A DNA stretch of 64,000 nucleotides, from assembly GCA_018398585.1 (NCBI GenBank), contig JAGTTD010000010.1, forward strand, positions 23,879,739 through 23,943,738, given 5' to 3'. The notes under the pieces were generated by a model. It worked only from the letters and a program-made list of their open reading frames with translations. It was not told where the DNA came from and searched no databases. This stretch comes from Simmondsia chinensis (Eukaryota; Streptophyta; Magnoliopsida; Caryophyllales; Simmondsiaceae). A program made the position numbers and the translations under genes. Shown here piece after piece: positions 22,744 to 33,484 of this stretch (position 1 is the stretch's first letter; every line of letters starts with the position of its first letter).

Positions 22744-22979
22744 TGTTGTCATGGGATGACACTTGAACCTAATCACAGCCCGCGATGCCACTTAACTTCA
22801 CCCAGAAAGTCCCTCGTTAAGTCCGGCCCCGAAACCTCAAAGTGACTCGATACAAAGTCAAGACAACAAAAGCGTTTTAAGTATTGGAAGAACAGATAAA
22901 AGCACAAGTATTCAAAGTTAGAGCAAGAGAGAATCAGAGAGAGTATTTTGTGGATGATTGAGCAAATGCCCATCCAACT

Positions 22980-22990
22980 CTATTTATAAG
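22980..22990 (-). promoter_or_regulatory. TATA box in LTR of M
   Basis: Minus strand CTTATAAATAG, a near-consensus plant TATA box, 41 bases downstream of the three-unit heat-shock element at 23031-23043. Confidence 0.7.
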
Positions 22991-23030
22991 TAGAGCATAG
23001 GTACATGAGCCGTGTGACTCTTCACATCAA

Positions 23031-23043
23031 GAAGCTTCTAGAA
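23031..23043 (-). promoter_or_regulatory. Three-unit heat-shock-element match in LTR of M
   Basis: GAAGCTTCTAGAA contains GAA-NN-TTC-NN-GAA with exact 5-base spacing, the consensus for a trimeric heat-shock factor site. On the minus strand it reads TTC-TA-GAA-GC-TTC, upstream of the TATA box. Heat-activated plant LTR elements such as ONSEN use such sites. Regulation here is inferred from sequence only. Confidence 0.6.
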
Positions 23044-23128
23044 CTACAATTAATTACACTCTTCCCGCTACTCCTACTTCCAACTGTGCATTTACTTGCC
23101 CATGCAAAAGGTCACTGCTTCTACACTA

Positions 23129-23164
23129 TTCTAGGCTATTCTAGATCCTTCTAGATTGTTCTAG
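23129..23164 (-). promoter_or_regulatory. Four TTCTAG units at exact 10-bp spacing, LTR of M
   Basis: TTCTAG occurs at 23129, 23139, 23149 and 23159. Two units read TTCTAGA, one base short of a TTC-NN-GAA heat-shock pair. The 10-base phase would place the units on one face of the helix, upstream of the complete site at 23031. Confidence 0.5.
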
Positions 23165-23264
23165 TCTACTCTACATTACCCTAGTACATTGAAAATAAGC
23201 GAAATAAAAATACAAGGTAAAGAAAATTAAAGTAAAGTACTACTAGAATAAGCGGCTGGTGACA

Positions 23265-23680
23265 TTATGCTCTTAACGAACCCAAGTATATTTTATTGAA
23301 TGTCGTTCATAAGGACATTATTAATGGGGTCCACCGTAGTGAGTGTGAAGTTCGGCCACTCCAAGGAGTGATTTTTGACAAAGGCTTTGGCTCTAAAACA
23401 CTCACGAAGGGTATAGGACACAAGGCCATAAATGTGTCAATTTGGGAGTTGTAGGATGTGTATGGGGAATAAGCCTTCTGTGTGGAGATGTATTCGATTA
23501 GTCAAATGGGATGTATGGTTCAGAGCATGGTCTACCATTTTCATTCCAAGTAACTATAACGTGTCTTCACTAGCTAGAGGTTTAGTTGAAAGACACCCTC
23601 ATTGATGCACAATAGGGCTTCTTGTTATTTGTAAGATGTTGTATTATAAGAATGATTGTATTTTGAAAATGGTAGGGGAA
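23265..23680 (+). other. 3' untranslated region and polypurine tract of K
   Basis: Continuation of K after M. No reading frame of note. It ends with TGGTAGGGGAA (23670-23680), the polypurine tract, directly before the 3' LTR start TGTCAATG. Confidence 0.65.
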
Positions 23681-24354
23681 TGTCAATGTATTTTCAAAAT
23701 AGAGTAATAAATGAACTGTTTGAAGTTTGTCCCATACTTGCTTTCAAAGTATTTTTGCATGAATATGGTGCGTGTCGACACTCAGTGGCTGTATGTCGAC
23801 ACACAATCCTACAAAACCAAGAAAAGGTTTCTGTGTGTTGACACATAGGCCCCGTGTGGCGACACATAGATCTTGCAGAACCACAAAATTGGGTATTTGT
23901 GTCGACACACAGGTCTTACAGAAAGGTGTGTATCAAAGCGGCACTCACTTTGACACATAGATTTATGGCAACATGAGTGTCCATTTGTGTGTCAACACAT
24001 AAGGTCTATGTGTCAACACACAGCCTTGTGTGTCAACACAGAGCTTCGACACATAGGGTGGTTTCGACCGTTACTCTGAGCTATTTTTTCCGGTTTTTAG
24101 CGGTTGGGATTTCGTAAGCATGGGACGTCTTTGACATGTTATGAATGCATATATTCCCCTGGTTGTTTGATAAAAAAACACTTCGAAAGAGTGAAAAGAA
24201 TCAAAAAGAGAAAAGACAAGAGTTTTTGAGAGAATTGTGAAAGTGTCCTTGACAAACTTCATTCTCATTCATATATCCTATTCCTCCTCTTACACATCTT
24301 CACTTGATACCTGAGATCTTCTGGTTACCTGTTTGCAAGGAGTTTGCACCAACA
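23681..24354 (+). repeat. 3' LTR of K, with palindrome array
   Basis: Starts TGTCAATGTATTTTC and ends CCAACA at 24354. Aligns with the 5' LTR but with many substitutions and indels, so K is old. Holds about nine copies of the TGTGTCGACACA-type palindrome between 23769 and 24055. Confidence 0.85.
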
Positions 24355-25308
24355 CTCAAAAACATATTATAAAATACTCATTGCTTCCACTTGCTTGAAC
24401 TTCTAGCAATCCATAAACTTTTTATGAACAAGTCCTAGTAGCTTAATGGTTCTATTACCTTCATTGTTAATGACACTTTCAATCACAATTAATTCGAACA
24501 TGATTATCAAACCAATTATCATTTTTGTACTAATGGTCCATAAAACATATCAAACCAATTTTGAATCATATTGATTAATGTGACCTAAGATTAAGTACCA
24601 CTAAAAAGCTATATGTTTTTTGGAATTTCTTCTTTTATATGGTTAACAGTTTGGCTTGTATTGAACTAATAAATCACCATTAACTTAGTTTCAATCAAAG
24701 TAAGTCAACTATAATGAAAAGGCCATTTCAAAAAGAGTGAATAGAAATCAAATTTTAAAATACATTAAGATAGTTACTCAAATATAAAACTATTCCCAGA
24801 CTAAAACTACTATCTCTTGATGTCCTTACTAAAACTCATTCACCAGTATACTAGTGAACTACCTAGTAATCATAACAAGAGGAGACATGATATCAAATAT
24901 CTTATCATGTTGGCTTTTGGTCTTAGCAACAATAGTACCCAAGTCCCGATGCAATTCCGTTTAAAATCTAGTATTTTTGTAAAAAAGGGAAAACTATTTT
25001 CACTCACGTAGTGAGGTTCTTAATTCTTGAAGTAGATGCTTACTCTAAGTAGACTCTTCCCTTAGATTTCATGACACCTTTCTCATAAACTGTTCTGATG
25101 CTACTGGTTCTCTGACCAAACACTTCTCTCAAGTATCTGATCATCTCTATTATAATTGGCAATTTAAGTATCTAATGCGAGAATAAATTTAACATCTATA
25201 TCTGAAACTTGCATCCGACTAACTCTTTAGTCTAGTCCAATGTTCTAAACGTTCTTTTCAACTTTGTTGATTTATTAGTAGCAATCCAGAGAACCCTGAG
25301 CATCTGCT
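24355..25308 (-). mobile_element. Copia fragment B, right part
   Basis: Resumes the alignment with element A (7890-8930) after K, e.g. ACTTTTTATGAACAAGTCCTAGT and TCTCTGACCAAACACTTCTCTCAAGT. Decayed integrase to gag-side sequence on the minus strand with no open frame. Alignment is lost after GAGCATCTGCT at 25308, where L2 begins. Confidence 0.7.
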
Positions 25309-27045
25309 CAAGCGTAACATAGTTTGTTGGATGTAAGAATTTGAGGAGCTTCTATGGCATGAGATTCCATTCACGTTCAATTGTGCGCTTAAATAGCTTG
25401 AGTAGTTTCTGTTAGTTGATACACTGCTAATGAAATTGTATGATGAAATTTGAAGTATAATCATCAAAATTCAAGGAATTGGAGAATCCTCTAAATGACT
25501 TAGTCTTGTCTTAAATTGTAACGTATGTGTTAATCTAGAAAGACTTGGGGAAGGTTGTGGTAGTTGGCTGCTTAAGTTTTGTGTCAATACTACGCTTTTC
25601 TCGTGGACTAGCAAAGGTTAAGTGTGGGGGTGTTAATGCGTCTCATATTTACACATCTTTTAATTACTATTTTAATTATTTTGCACCTGACTAATTATAG
25701 CTTTATACTCACTTTGGCAATTTTTATGTTTTTTAGGTTCGAAATAAAAGTTCCAAAAATTGTCAAATTTCGATGCAAACAAGACAAAATTCAATGTGTA
25801 AGCAATTAAATCAAGTCAATCGGAGATGAGGCAGACGAGGTGGTACATGCCAACCATTAGGCCCGCACCCGACCCACACACCCATTGTCATCACACGCAG
25901 GCCCATCATGCCTTAGGCCCAACGTCACCAAACAAATCAAGCCGACACCAGCACTGTCATCGTCACCAAGCCACACAACCCATCACCTGCGTCACCCAGA
26001 CGCAAAGCCTCTACCCATCATCACCCACCACAACACATCATCAACACAAGCCCAACCTCAGCCCATAGGCAGGTCCGTCATCTCACCAAGCTCAACAGCC
26101 CAAGCAACCAATCGTCACCGACAGGCTCATCTCAGCCCAGCTCTTCTCAATTCGAACTTCATCGGCCCAGCCACCAGTGCATGTAGGGATTTGCTTTCAC
26201 CACCTCATTCTCAATTTCTCTCTCTTTGTTTTGTTTTTAATTTTTTTTTCCGTTAAATATGAACGAGATCAAAATTAGCGTGAAAACCGACATGAGTTCA
26301 TTCATCTCCTTCTTCATCGGTTCATCCTTAATGGAGAGCTAACTTGCTCTCTAGGGTTAGATGAAGTCTGAACCTTTACTTTTAATTGGGGTTAATTTAA
26401 TTGTTTACATGAATTGCACGGTTGAGATAAATACTTTGAAGTATTATGTTTCTATATCATTTATTCAATTGATATGATTATTGAGTTTTTAAACTTTGAT
26501 CGTTGATATTGATATTTATAATAGCCTTAGGATTAATTAATCAAGCAATAGTATTTACCAAATGGTTAATTTAAGCCTATCTTCCTTATATTTTAGTTAG
26601 ATAAGATCAATACATGATAATCAATAATAAGTTAGGTTAAGATTATTTTCCTTATGCTTTAGTTAGATAGGGTCAATACACGATACTAGCAACATCACTT
26701 TAGTAGGTTGAAGCTTGCAGCCTAAATCACTACCTATGTAACCATCGATAATCCCAATTTAAGAGTTAATGCAAGAGCAATTGGCTATTGATGGATTCAA
26801 AACCCTAAGTTCAATTTTTAATACACTTTTCCTCATTAGAATTAGAACACTTAGTTTGATTTTCATTTCTTTAGATTAATCAACACAAAATCCAATAATT
26901 TTCGTCAAATCAATTTAGGCCATAAATTAAATTTATGACTCTTGGTACCTGTGGCTCGACATCCTTTCGCCCTAGACTTCAATTTAGATGTGTTTAGTGG
27001 ATAGGGTTTAATATTTAATTTTGATAGACGTAGAAAAACACATCA
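25309..27045 (+). mobile_element. Athila-like element fragment L2 (3' end and LTR)
   Basis: About 310 bases of noncoding 3' internal sequence, the polypurine tract AAGTGTGGGGG (25620-25630), then an LTR at 25631-27045. Sense orientation. The LTR start (TGTTAATGCGTCTCATATTTAC) and end (ACACATCA), with TGTGGCTCGACATCCTTTCGCCCTAGAC before it, are of the Athila/LARD LTR style and are distantly related to L1 in reverse. The 5' part is missing. Directly after 27045 begins Tat copy 2, without that element's gag. Confidence 0.6.
25631..27045 (+). repeat. LTR of L2 (1415 bp)
   Basis: TG...CA ends. The part 25850-26160 is C/A-rich and GC-richer than the rest of the window, with many CCCA and CATCA runs; it is open in two frames (His/Pro-rich), which I read as compositional bias rather than coding. 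Confidence 0.55.
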
Positions 27046-27059
27046 CCCTAATGCTTTGT

Positions 27060-27989
27060 CTTTTAAAATAATTGCCCCGACATCCAAATCGCTAGATGAT
27101 ACGCTTTACACAATCAAGATGATGTTTGATGGGCCTAATACTGGCAATAAACACATCAAGCCCCTATACATGAAGGCCAGATTTGATGGCATTCTGATGA
27201 GAGGGTCTTAGTGGATAATGGCGTAGCCATCAGTGTCTGACCATCATATATGTTAGGGGTCATTGATAAATCTTGATATAATCTGATTACATCAGATGTT
27301 GTGATCTTTTCCCTTTTTGGAGCTACTACTAAATCTGAAAGGGTCATCCCGATTGAGTTAACTGTTGGTAGCTTAAGCAAGATAATAGCTTTCTTTATAG
27401 TGCATACTTCCTCAAGCTACAATGCATTGCTTGGGAGGGATTAGTAACATGCCAATTATTGTATCCTGTCCTTACTGTTCCAGTTGTTAATCTTTTGGAA
27501 CCATGACAAGCATGAGGTTGCTATGGTAGATAACATACCATTTATGGCTTGCTCCAACTATGTTGAGGCAAAATTCTGCCAATACAGTGTGGGACCACTC
27601 CATGGTCTGCCCAAAAGCAAGACATGACATCCATCCTTAACAGCACCCTAACTGAAGCTGAGGCTGGTCAAGTTGATGCGGAGTTAGAACACTCTTAGCT
27701 ATACGGATGCATGAGTGCCCTTCTTGATGACCGAGATCTCCTAGACAAGCTAGAAGCCATATGCAAAGGGCCCAAGACCTCCCATTAATGATCCAAGAGG
27801 CCATTTCCTCGGCACTAGCAAGACTCACGGCTTGGCATGCTGAGGATTAACTTTGGGCTCAATAATGCAAGAAAAAGAGCTGGAGCTATCTAACTTAAGA
27901 GCAGCACCAGCCAAGATGGAGGATTTGTGGGCTAAAGTTCAAAACCCCCTCCTCAAGTTTAACTTATGCTCAACAATGGACCCAAGACC
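27060..27989 (+). pseudogene. Tat copy 2 protease and linker
   Basis: Frame pieces read MMFDGPNTGNKHIKPLYMKA, then VDNGVAISV with the catalytic DNG at 27214-27222, followed by PSYMLGVI and RVIPIELTVGS. DNG in place of DSG/DTG is usual in Tat. A stop breaks the frame three codons after DNGVA. The linker carries ADNIPF-like sequence and an acidic part. Copy 1 has the same segments at 2-700. Confidence 0.7.
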
Positions 27990-28989
27990 TACCTATCTAA
28001 GCATTCTGGTATTTAAGGAGTAGAGGGAGCAGTATTTGACCTTCCTTCGTGAGTTCAAGGACTGCTTTGCTTGGGACCATCAAGAGATGCCTGGACTAGA
28101 CCAAAAGGTTGTTGACTATAGGCTTCCGATCAAGCCAGGCTCGAGGCCCATCATTCAGGTCTAGAGGAGAATATCCCAACAAGTAATTGATCTAGTTGAA
28201 GAGGAAACCGAAAGACGCTTGAAGGCTAAATTTGTCAGGACTGCAAGGTATGTTGAATGGTTGGCAAACATTGTTCTTGTCATTAAGATGAATGGTAAAT
28301 TTAGAGTCTATATTGATTTCAGGGATCTTACTGCAACCACTCCAAAGGATGAATACAACGGCAATTGTTGATTTGCTCATTGATTTAGCCTTGAGGCATG
28401 AGGTCTTATGCCTCATGAATTGTTATTGTGGGTATTACAAAGTCATGATTGCTTCGGAGGATATCCACAAAACATCATTTAGGAGTCTTCTGTCAATAGG
28501 TACCTTTGAATGGGTGGCTATGCCATTCAGTTTGAAGAAACGCCAGCGTCACCTACTAGAAGGCCATGAACATGATCTTTGATGTCCTCATTGCCAAGAT
28601 TGTGGAAGTCTACATAGATGATATCATTGCCAAATGAAATTCGTAAGCCAAACACTTGGAAGACTTGAGGGGCGCGTTCCTTAGACTGAAGACCCATGAC
28701 CTCAAGATGAATCCATTAAAGTGTTCCTTTAGCGTACATTTTAAAAACTTTCTCAGTTTTCTAGTACACCAAAGGGACATCAGAGTGGAATCAATAAGAC
28801 TAAGACCATTCGATTGGCTAAACCGCCTTCAAGCAAAAAGGATCTTCAACACTTCTTGGGGCAGGATTACTTCTTGAGGCACTTCATTTCAAATGTCGTT
28901 ATGAAAACTAAAGTCTTCTACCCACTATTGAGTCTTATGTCTGAAAAGGACTTCAAGTGGAGAAGCCACATCAATCAATTTTTGAGGCC
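27990..28989 (+). pseudogene. Tat copy 2 reverse transcriptase
   Basis: Motifs in order: LREFKDCFAWDHQEMPGLD and VVDYRLPIKPGSRPI (pre-RT), NIVLVIKMNGKFRVYIDFRDL, FEWVAMPFSLK, then VYIDDIIAK with the catalytic YIDD intact at 28611-28622, and LAKPPSSKKDLQHFLGQDYF and FISNVVMKTKVFYPLL near 28820-28930. Frames shift at least four times, including around 28340 and 28580. The enzyme copied element RNA to DNA in intact relatives. Confidence 0.8.
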
Positions 28990-29340
28990 ATCAAGGATTA
29001 CTTGATTAAGATGCCAGTGCTGATTCCACCAAAGTAGGGCAAACCTTTGAAGATTTATGTATTTACTTCTAATGAATCTATTGGTTGTTTATTAGTACAA
29101 GAAAATGAGCAATGATTTGAAAAAGCTGTGTTCAACCTTCGCTGTTGCTTAAATGAATGTGAAATAAAATACCCCTTAATTACGAGATTGTGTCTATCTT
29201 TGTTCTATGCATCGGTGAAATTGAGACATTACTTCTTGGCATTTGCCATATACGTGGTTGCTCAGACAGATATCTCAAGTGCATGCTAGATAAACCATTG
29301 GTGACGGAAGATTAAACAAGTGGAGTATTGTTCTACTTCA
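28990..29340 (+). pseudogene. Tat copy 2 first (retroviral-type) RNase H remnant
   Basis: The stretch after RT has only weak pieces: MYLLLMNLLVVY-like remains of the usual 'LYL..S...ig..L.qe' strand, followed by LRDCVYLCSMH and WSIVLLQFELVYVSQKSVKGQAIANIL at its end, the conserved connection before the second RNase H. Catalytic residues are not identifiable. Confidence 0.55.
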
Positions 29341-29409
29341 GTTTGAGTTGGTCTATGTGTCACAAAAGTCAGTTAAGGGTCAAGCTATTGCAAACATTTT
29401 AACTGACCA

Positions 29410-29870
29410 TCCAAACATTCATACTTGCTTGGACTTCAAGCAAAAACAGCTCCTAGTGGAGGAAATGGTTTCTTGGAAGTTAGACTTTGATGGATCAAGG
29501 ACCAATATGAGCATCGGATTTGGGATCGTGATAGAGTCCCTTGTTGGGATCATCGCCAAATTAGCTATTACCTTGGTGTGAAAATGCTCTAAAAACATGG
29601 TAGAGTATAAGGCATTAATCATAGGCCTGCAAAGTCTCTTGGAGATGCAAGTCCCTGATGTCATCGTTAAAGGAGATTCACAGTTGGTCATTTGCCAAGT
29701 AATAGGGAAATTTTAGTGCTTAAGCGATACCTTGAACAAATACATTTCAGTAATACAAAAACTATTGAATAGATTTTACGGAGTACAGTTTGAACATATC
29801 CCTAGAGAACAAAACAAAGCAGCTAATGACTTAGCTCAGTTAGCTTTGGGGTACAAGTTACCTAGGACTT
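29410..29870 (+). pseudogene. Tat copy 2 second, archaeal-type RNase H
   Basis: Reads WKLDFDGSRTNMSIGFGIVI (first Asp in FDGS), MVEYKALIIGLQ (Glu), VIVKGDSQLVICQV (Asp in GDS) and HIPREQNKAANDLAQLAL (final Asn/Asp box), so all four catalytic positions can be matched. Stops at 29580 and 29716 break it. A second aRNH domain after the normal RNase H is characteristic of plant Tat elements and resembles cellular plant RNase HI. Confidence 0.8.
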
Positions 29871-30329
29871 GGTCTAATGAAACCATGGTCATCAAGACTA
29901 AGTTTTAGACCATGACATTGAATTCACTGAGTCCTTTAGTGTTGAGAGTGAAGTCATACCAAGTGAATGCTTTAACCCATCATACTGTCACAAGTCAACG
30001 AGAGGACTTGAGGAAACCTTTAATGGACTACTTTTAGAGCCCTTAAGAGTATGTTAAAGATAGAAAGACGAAAATGAGAGTTTATAGATTTCCTCTAGAT
30101 GACAAATATAGAGAGTTGTACAAGAGGAACGCTAGTGGAGTGCTTCTCAAGTGCTTTGACTTGGACGAAGCAATGCTAGTAATGGTAGGAGCCGATGAGG
30201 TGTCTGTGGATCTAATGTAGTTGGGAACAAAATGCATTGGCTCATCGGACATTATATCTACTATTAGCCAACAATGATGGATGATAGCATAAAGTGCACC
30301 AAAGGGTACAGGGCATGCCAAAGACATGG

Positions 30330-31290
30330 TCATGTGCTATCTGCAGCTAAGATGCACGCTATTGTCAGACCATTGCCCTTTAGAGGTTAGGCAATGGGCA
30401 TCATAAGGTAAATTAATCCCTCATCTAACGAGAAACACTCTTTCATCCTTGTGGCCATAGACTATTTCAAAAAATGGGTGGAGCCTAAAGCATATAGAAA
30501 CATCAAACAACAAGATGTGATTAATTTCATCGAATACCATATCCTACGTAGGTTTGGGATCCCGAAAACCATTACAGTGGACCAAGCTAAGGTGTTCAAC
30601 GAAGCTAAGATTAAGGAGTTCACCAAGAGTTTCAACATAGAAATCTTTAACTTAGCCCCCTACTAAGCTCAAGCTGATGGCCACGTAGAGTCAACAAAAA
30701 ATATTATGAAGGCCAACATTGAGAAAATGTTTGAGGATAATCCCAGAAAGTGGCATGAATTGCTACTCGATGCTCTTTGGGCTTACAGATCATCCAAACA
30801 TGATGCAACTCTGGCAACTCCCTTCCATTTAAAGTATGGCCATGATATCATGCTTACAATGGAAGTCACCATTCAGTCTATTAAGCTGGCTCACCAAGGG
30901 ATGTTTTTTGAACTTGAAGCAAGGTATGGTGGACGAGCTAACTAATTTGGACCAAGTTAGGCTTGATACCCTTCACAAGTAAGAAAATCAAAAAAAGAGG
31001 GTGACAAAAGCCTACTACAAAAAGGTCAAGCCCAAGTCTCTTGACTTAGGAAATTTAGTCTGGAAAGTGGTTTTATCCGTTGGCTAGAAAGATCGTGTCT
31101 TTGGTAAATACTTGCCAAACTAGGAAGGCCCACTTAGAGTCATAGAGGTATTTGGAGGCAATGTCTACTTACTTAAAGAATTATGTTCCATCAATTTGGG
31201 ATTCCAACAAGGAAGTCCTTAGACTTAGATTCCCTGAATTATAGGCTCATTTTCAATATTAATGTCTTGAGGATCAATCCCATGATCCTT
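30330..31290 (+). pseudogene. Tat copy 2 integrase
   Basis: Core: FILVAIDYFKKWVEPKAYRN, RRFGIPKTITVDQAKVFNEA (second catalytic Asp), and, after a stop, QADGHVESTKNIMKANIEKM with the catalytic Glu in VES. The first Asp region reads AMGIIR-stop-INP where Tat relatives have MDIIG, so that Asp is lost. The C-terminal part continues to about 31280 (RWLERSC..., INVLRINPMIL) with many frameshifts. About 180 bases of spacer follow before the antisense gene. Confidence 0.75.
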
Positions 31291-31470
31291 AAGTTAGAAA
31301 AATAATAGAAAAGGAATTGCCAAACTAAGAGATGTATTTGACAAAATTAGTATTGCATTAATATTGTTGAGGAGTACATTGATTACATACAAAATAATAC
31401 AATCAAGTACCCTGTACTACCAAAAGTTCTTTATGAAAGAAAATCAAAAGTGTCGGGACCTAATTCTCGT

Positions 31471-32273
31471 TTAGGCTTCCTCTATGGCAGGCAGCTGGCT
31501 GGTTACTTCTTTCAGCTCCTGATCCAAGCATAGTGCTTCTTCATGAAAATCTTGATTATTCCTTTTGGCCTCTATGGTAGCTTGCTTGAGCTCCTCCACC
31601 ATTGAGCCTTCAGAGGTATGCTGTTGCTTGAGGGAAAGTAGTTCTCCCTTGAGATGACTTAGTCTCTTCCAAGTAATGAATCTCATCTTCAAGGCCTTTG
31701 ATCTTTAGATCCTATTGACTTTTGATATTTTGGGCTACTTGGAGTTCTTCAAACAAAAGCTGTAGACCACCTAGGCTAACTGACCGTCCCAGGTCATTAG
31801 TGGCATCTTAATAGCACTCTTTCTTCTGGAAAAGTAATGGAACCTCATGATTCACTCTCACAAACACTTCTGCCAGAACCAGGAGCTCTTTGGCAATGAC
31901 TAGAGCCACCTTAGGATCTTCCTTCAAAGCCTTCACTAGAGAAATGGCCTCCTGGAATGTAGCCCTTGCAACTAGGGTTAAAATAGGGAAGTATACAATT
32001 TCTCTCAGTCTTTGGAGCCTTGGGTATACTTGGTCCAATTGTTGAAATGCCAGTCTTCCACTTGCTCCTAGCTTCTCCAAAGGGCATAACATTCCTCATA
32101 AGATTGGAGAAGGAGCATCTCTTGCCTGGGTAGCATGAAAAAGGCTAGAATAAAAAAAAGTCAAACTAAGTCCCAACTTTAAAGGACAACCAAAGTTAAA
32201 GGGACTATTTTTACCTCTAAAACCTTAGATGGCGAACAAGGGGGAACCATATTGGCATTTCTGCCACTAAAGC
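31471..32273 (-). pseudogene. Tat copy 2 aORF, C-terminal part (antisense)
   Basis: Minus strand. An upstream exon piece ending SKVLE at 32215, a 70-base intron (32214-32145: GTAAAAATAG at the donor, TTTATTCTAG at the acceptor), then two long helical segments: LGASGRLAFQQLDQVYPRLQ (32070-32010) and LKGELLSLKQQHTSEGSMVE (31650-31590), rich in Leu, Glu and Lys and likely coiled coil. The stop is at 31471 (IEEA-stop). The N-terminal PMD part is missing because copia D is inserted or joined at 32274. Copy 1 aligns over 740-1530. Function unknown. Confidence 0.65.
32145..32214 (-). other. Conserved intron of the Tat aORF
   Basis: GT...AG borders on the minus strand, 70 bases, T-rich before the acceptor. 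Copy 1 has the donor at the same place (LELK followed by GTTAGTC, near 1460) but its acceptor AG has become AA. Confidence 0.55.
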
Positions 32274-33448
32274 TGTTAGGAACAGTGTCCTGAAATCTAG
32301 ATTTATTCTGGAGATATTATTTTAATTAATAAATAAAATTAAAGTCCCATTCGTTTCCTTGTTAAATTTGTGTAAGTGAGCATTTATATTGCATGTGATT
32401 TTCTTTTGGGAGACATCCATGAGATGGGTGTTTATGAGACTAAGCCACAGATAGACTTGGAGCAAATGGTATGAATTTTTGTTTAAAAGGCTTGTAGTCG
32501 AAGACAAGTTTGGACCACTTATATGCTAAGACTATAACGTGACACTTTAGATGACTTGTCTTGGCCATATGGATGGAGATCCAAAAGTGTTGGGTTGGTG
32601 TGTTTAATAAGATTGACACACTGAGTTGGACCATGTGGGTTACTTATTTCTAGGCTACTATCAGAGATGAGTGATCCACGTTGAACTGTTTGAACGACTC
32701 TAAATTCTAAGCATATTCTGGACTTGTGCATGGAGCGTTAGTTACTTTGGTGTACTATAAGTAAGGTCTAAATGCATGACTGAATTCCCACGTACACAGG
32801 GTAGTGGCATGAAGTATGACAATGATCAAGTATTCTATAAGGAATCTACAGTCTCTTATGAGATACAGATGGCCCCTTAGTTTATTCGCAAATATTTGAA
32901 TAGTTCGGGAACTTTGGCTAAAGTATTCCAATTGTTTGACATTTGAAATTTATACTATGAATATGTTCAAGTATGAATGAATTATTCAGTGAAGGGCGAG
33001 ACGGTAACTAATGGAGACGCTGTAAGAAGGATAATGGTAGTAGTTATACTTATTTTTCATCATGGACATCTAGGGAAGAGGTTGTTATCATTAATAAAGT
33101 CTGTTAGGAAGAGATATCGAATAAATGGTATAAGTCTATAGTGCACTCATATTTATTTAGTCGAATTAAGTCTCATTAGATGGTAATTAAATTATTTCAT
33201 GAGATGATTAATTTAGTCCATTTGGAGCTAGATTTAAATTGTCCCTGAGGTCCCTATGCATGCCTCTGTATTTATTTCGATCGTAAAAATATAAAAGAAT
33301 TCATGAGATGAATTCTTTATCCACAAGTTGAGTAAATTTAATTTTGCTAAACATTATTCATGAGATGACTAAAAATTGAAAATTATAAAGTAAAATAAGT
33401 TTTTGAAAATTAAAATTTATAACATAAATTTTTACATGTGGGAAACAA

Positions 33449-33451
<3 letters not shown>

Positions 33452-33483
<32 letters not shown>
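33452..33483. repeat. Poly(A) run in D LTR
   Basis: Thirty-two consecutive A. At the equivalent place A has (AT)n and C has a short A/C-rich run, so this is a length-variable site. Confidence 0.9.

Positions 33484-33484
<1 letters not shown>

Larger units (their letters stand above)
20626..23264 (-). mobile_element. Gypsy fragment M (5' half only, antisense, nested in K)
   Basis: On the minus strand: complete LTR (23264-22744), primer-binding site (22743-22732), gag, protease and the start of the pre-RT region, ending abruptly at 20626. The right border is a clean LTR end (TGTCACC on the minus strand), whereas the left border lies within coding sequence, so the 3' half and second LTR are lost. 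The protease and gag are of the chromovirus-like plant type (VVLGMDFL, DTGATHN). Confidence 0.8.
22744..23264 (-). repeat. LTR of M (5' LTR, 521 bp)
   Basis: Minus strand begins TGTCACCAGCC (23264) and ends CCCATGACAACA (22744), giving TG...CA ends with the primer site next to it. Contains a TATA box and heat-shock-element-like sites listed separately. Confidence 0.85.
16196..24354 (+). mobile_element. Ty1/copia element K (two LTRs, nested in B, interrupted by M)
   Basis: LTRs at 16196-16900 and 23681-24354. Internal order is gag, protease, integrase, RT, RNase H, as in copia. Gag with the UBN2-type sequence and CCHC knuckle, integrase, and RT with YVDD are all recognisable, but each has stops or frameshifts. 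The 5' LTR start has changed from TG to AG. No clear primer-binding site follows the 5' LTR (ATCTCAAGACTTAG). Gypsy fragment M splits RNase H from the 3' untranslated region. Confidence 0.85.
27046..32273 (+). mobile_element. Ty3/gypsy Tat-lineage element, copy 2 (no gag, no LTRs)
   Basis: Order: protease, RT, RNase H, second archaeal-type RNase H, integrase, then an antisense aORF. The dual RNase H and the aORF together are known features of the Tat lineage. The left end is joined to the L2 LTR and the right end is cut by copia D within the aORF. All frames are broken. Confidence 0.8.

Noticed and set aside
20909..22845. Several plus-strand open frames of 65-116 codons
   Set aside because: They are shadows of the minus-strand gag and protease of gypsy M in GC-rich sequence.
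25826..26256. His/Pro-rich open frames as a host gene
   Set aside because: They lie within an LTR, overlap in two frames and follow the base composition; no domain is recognised.
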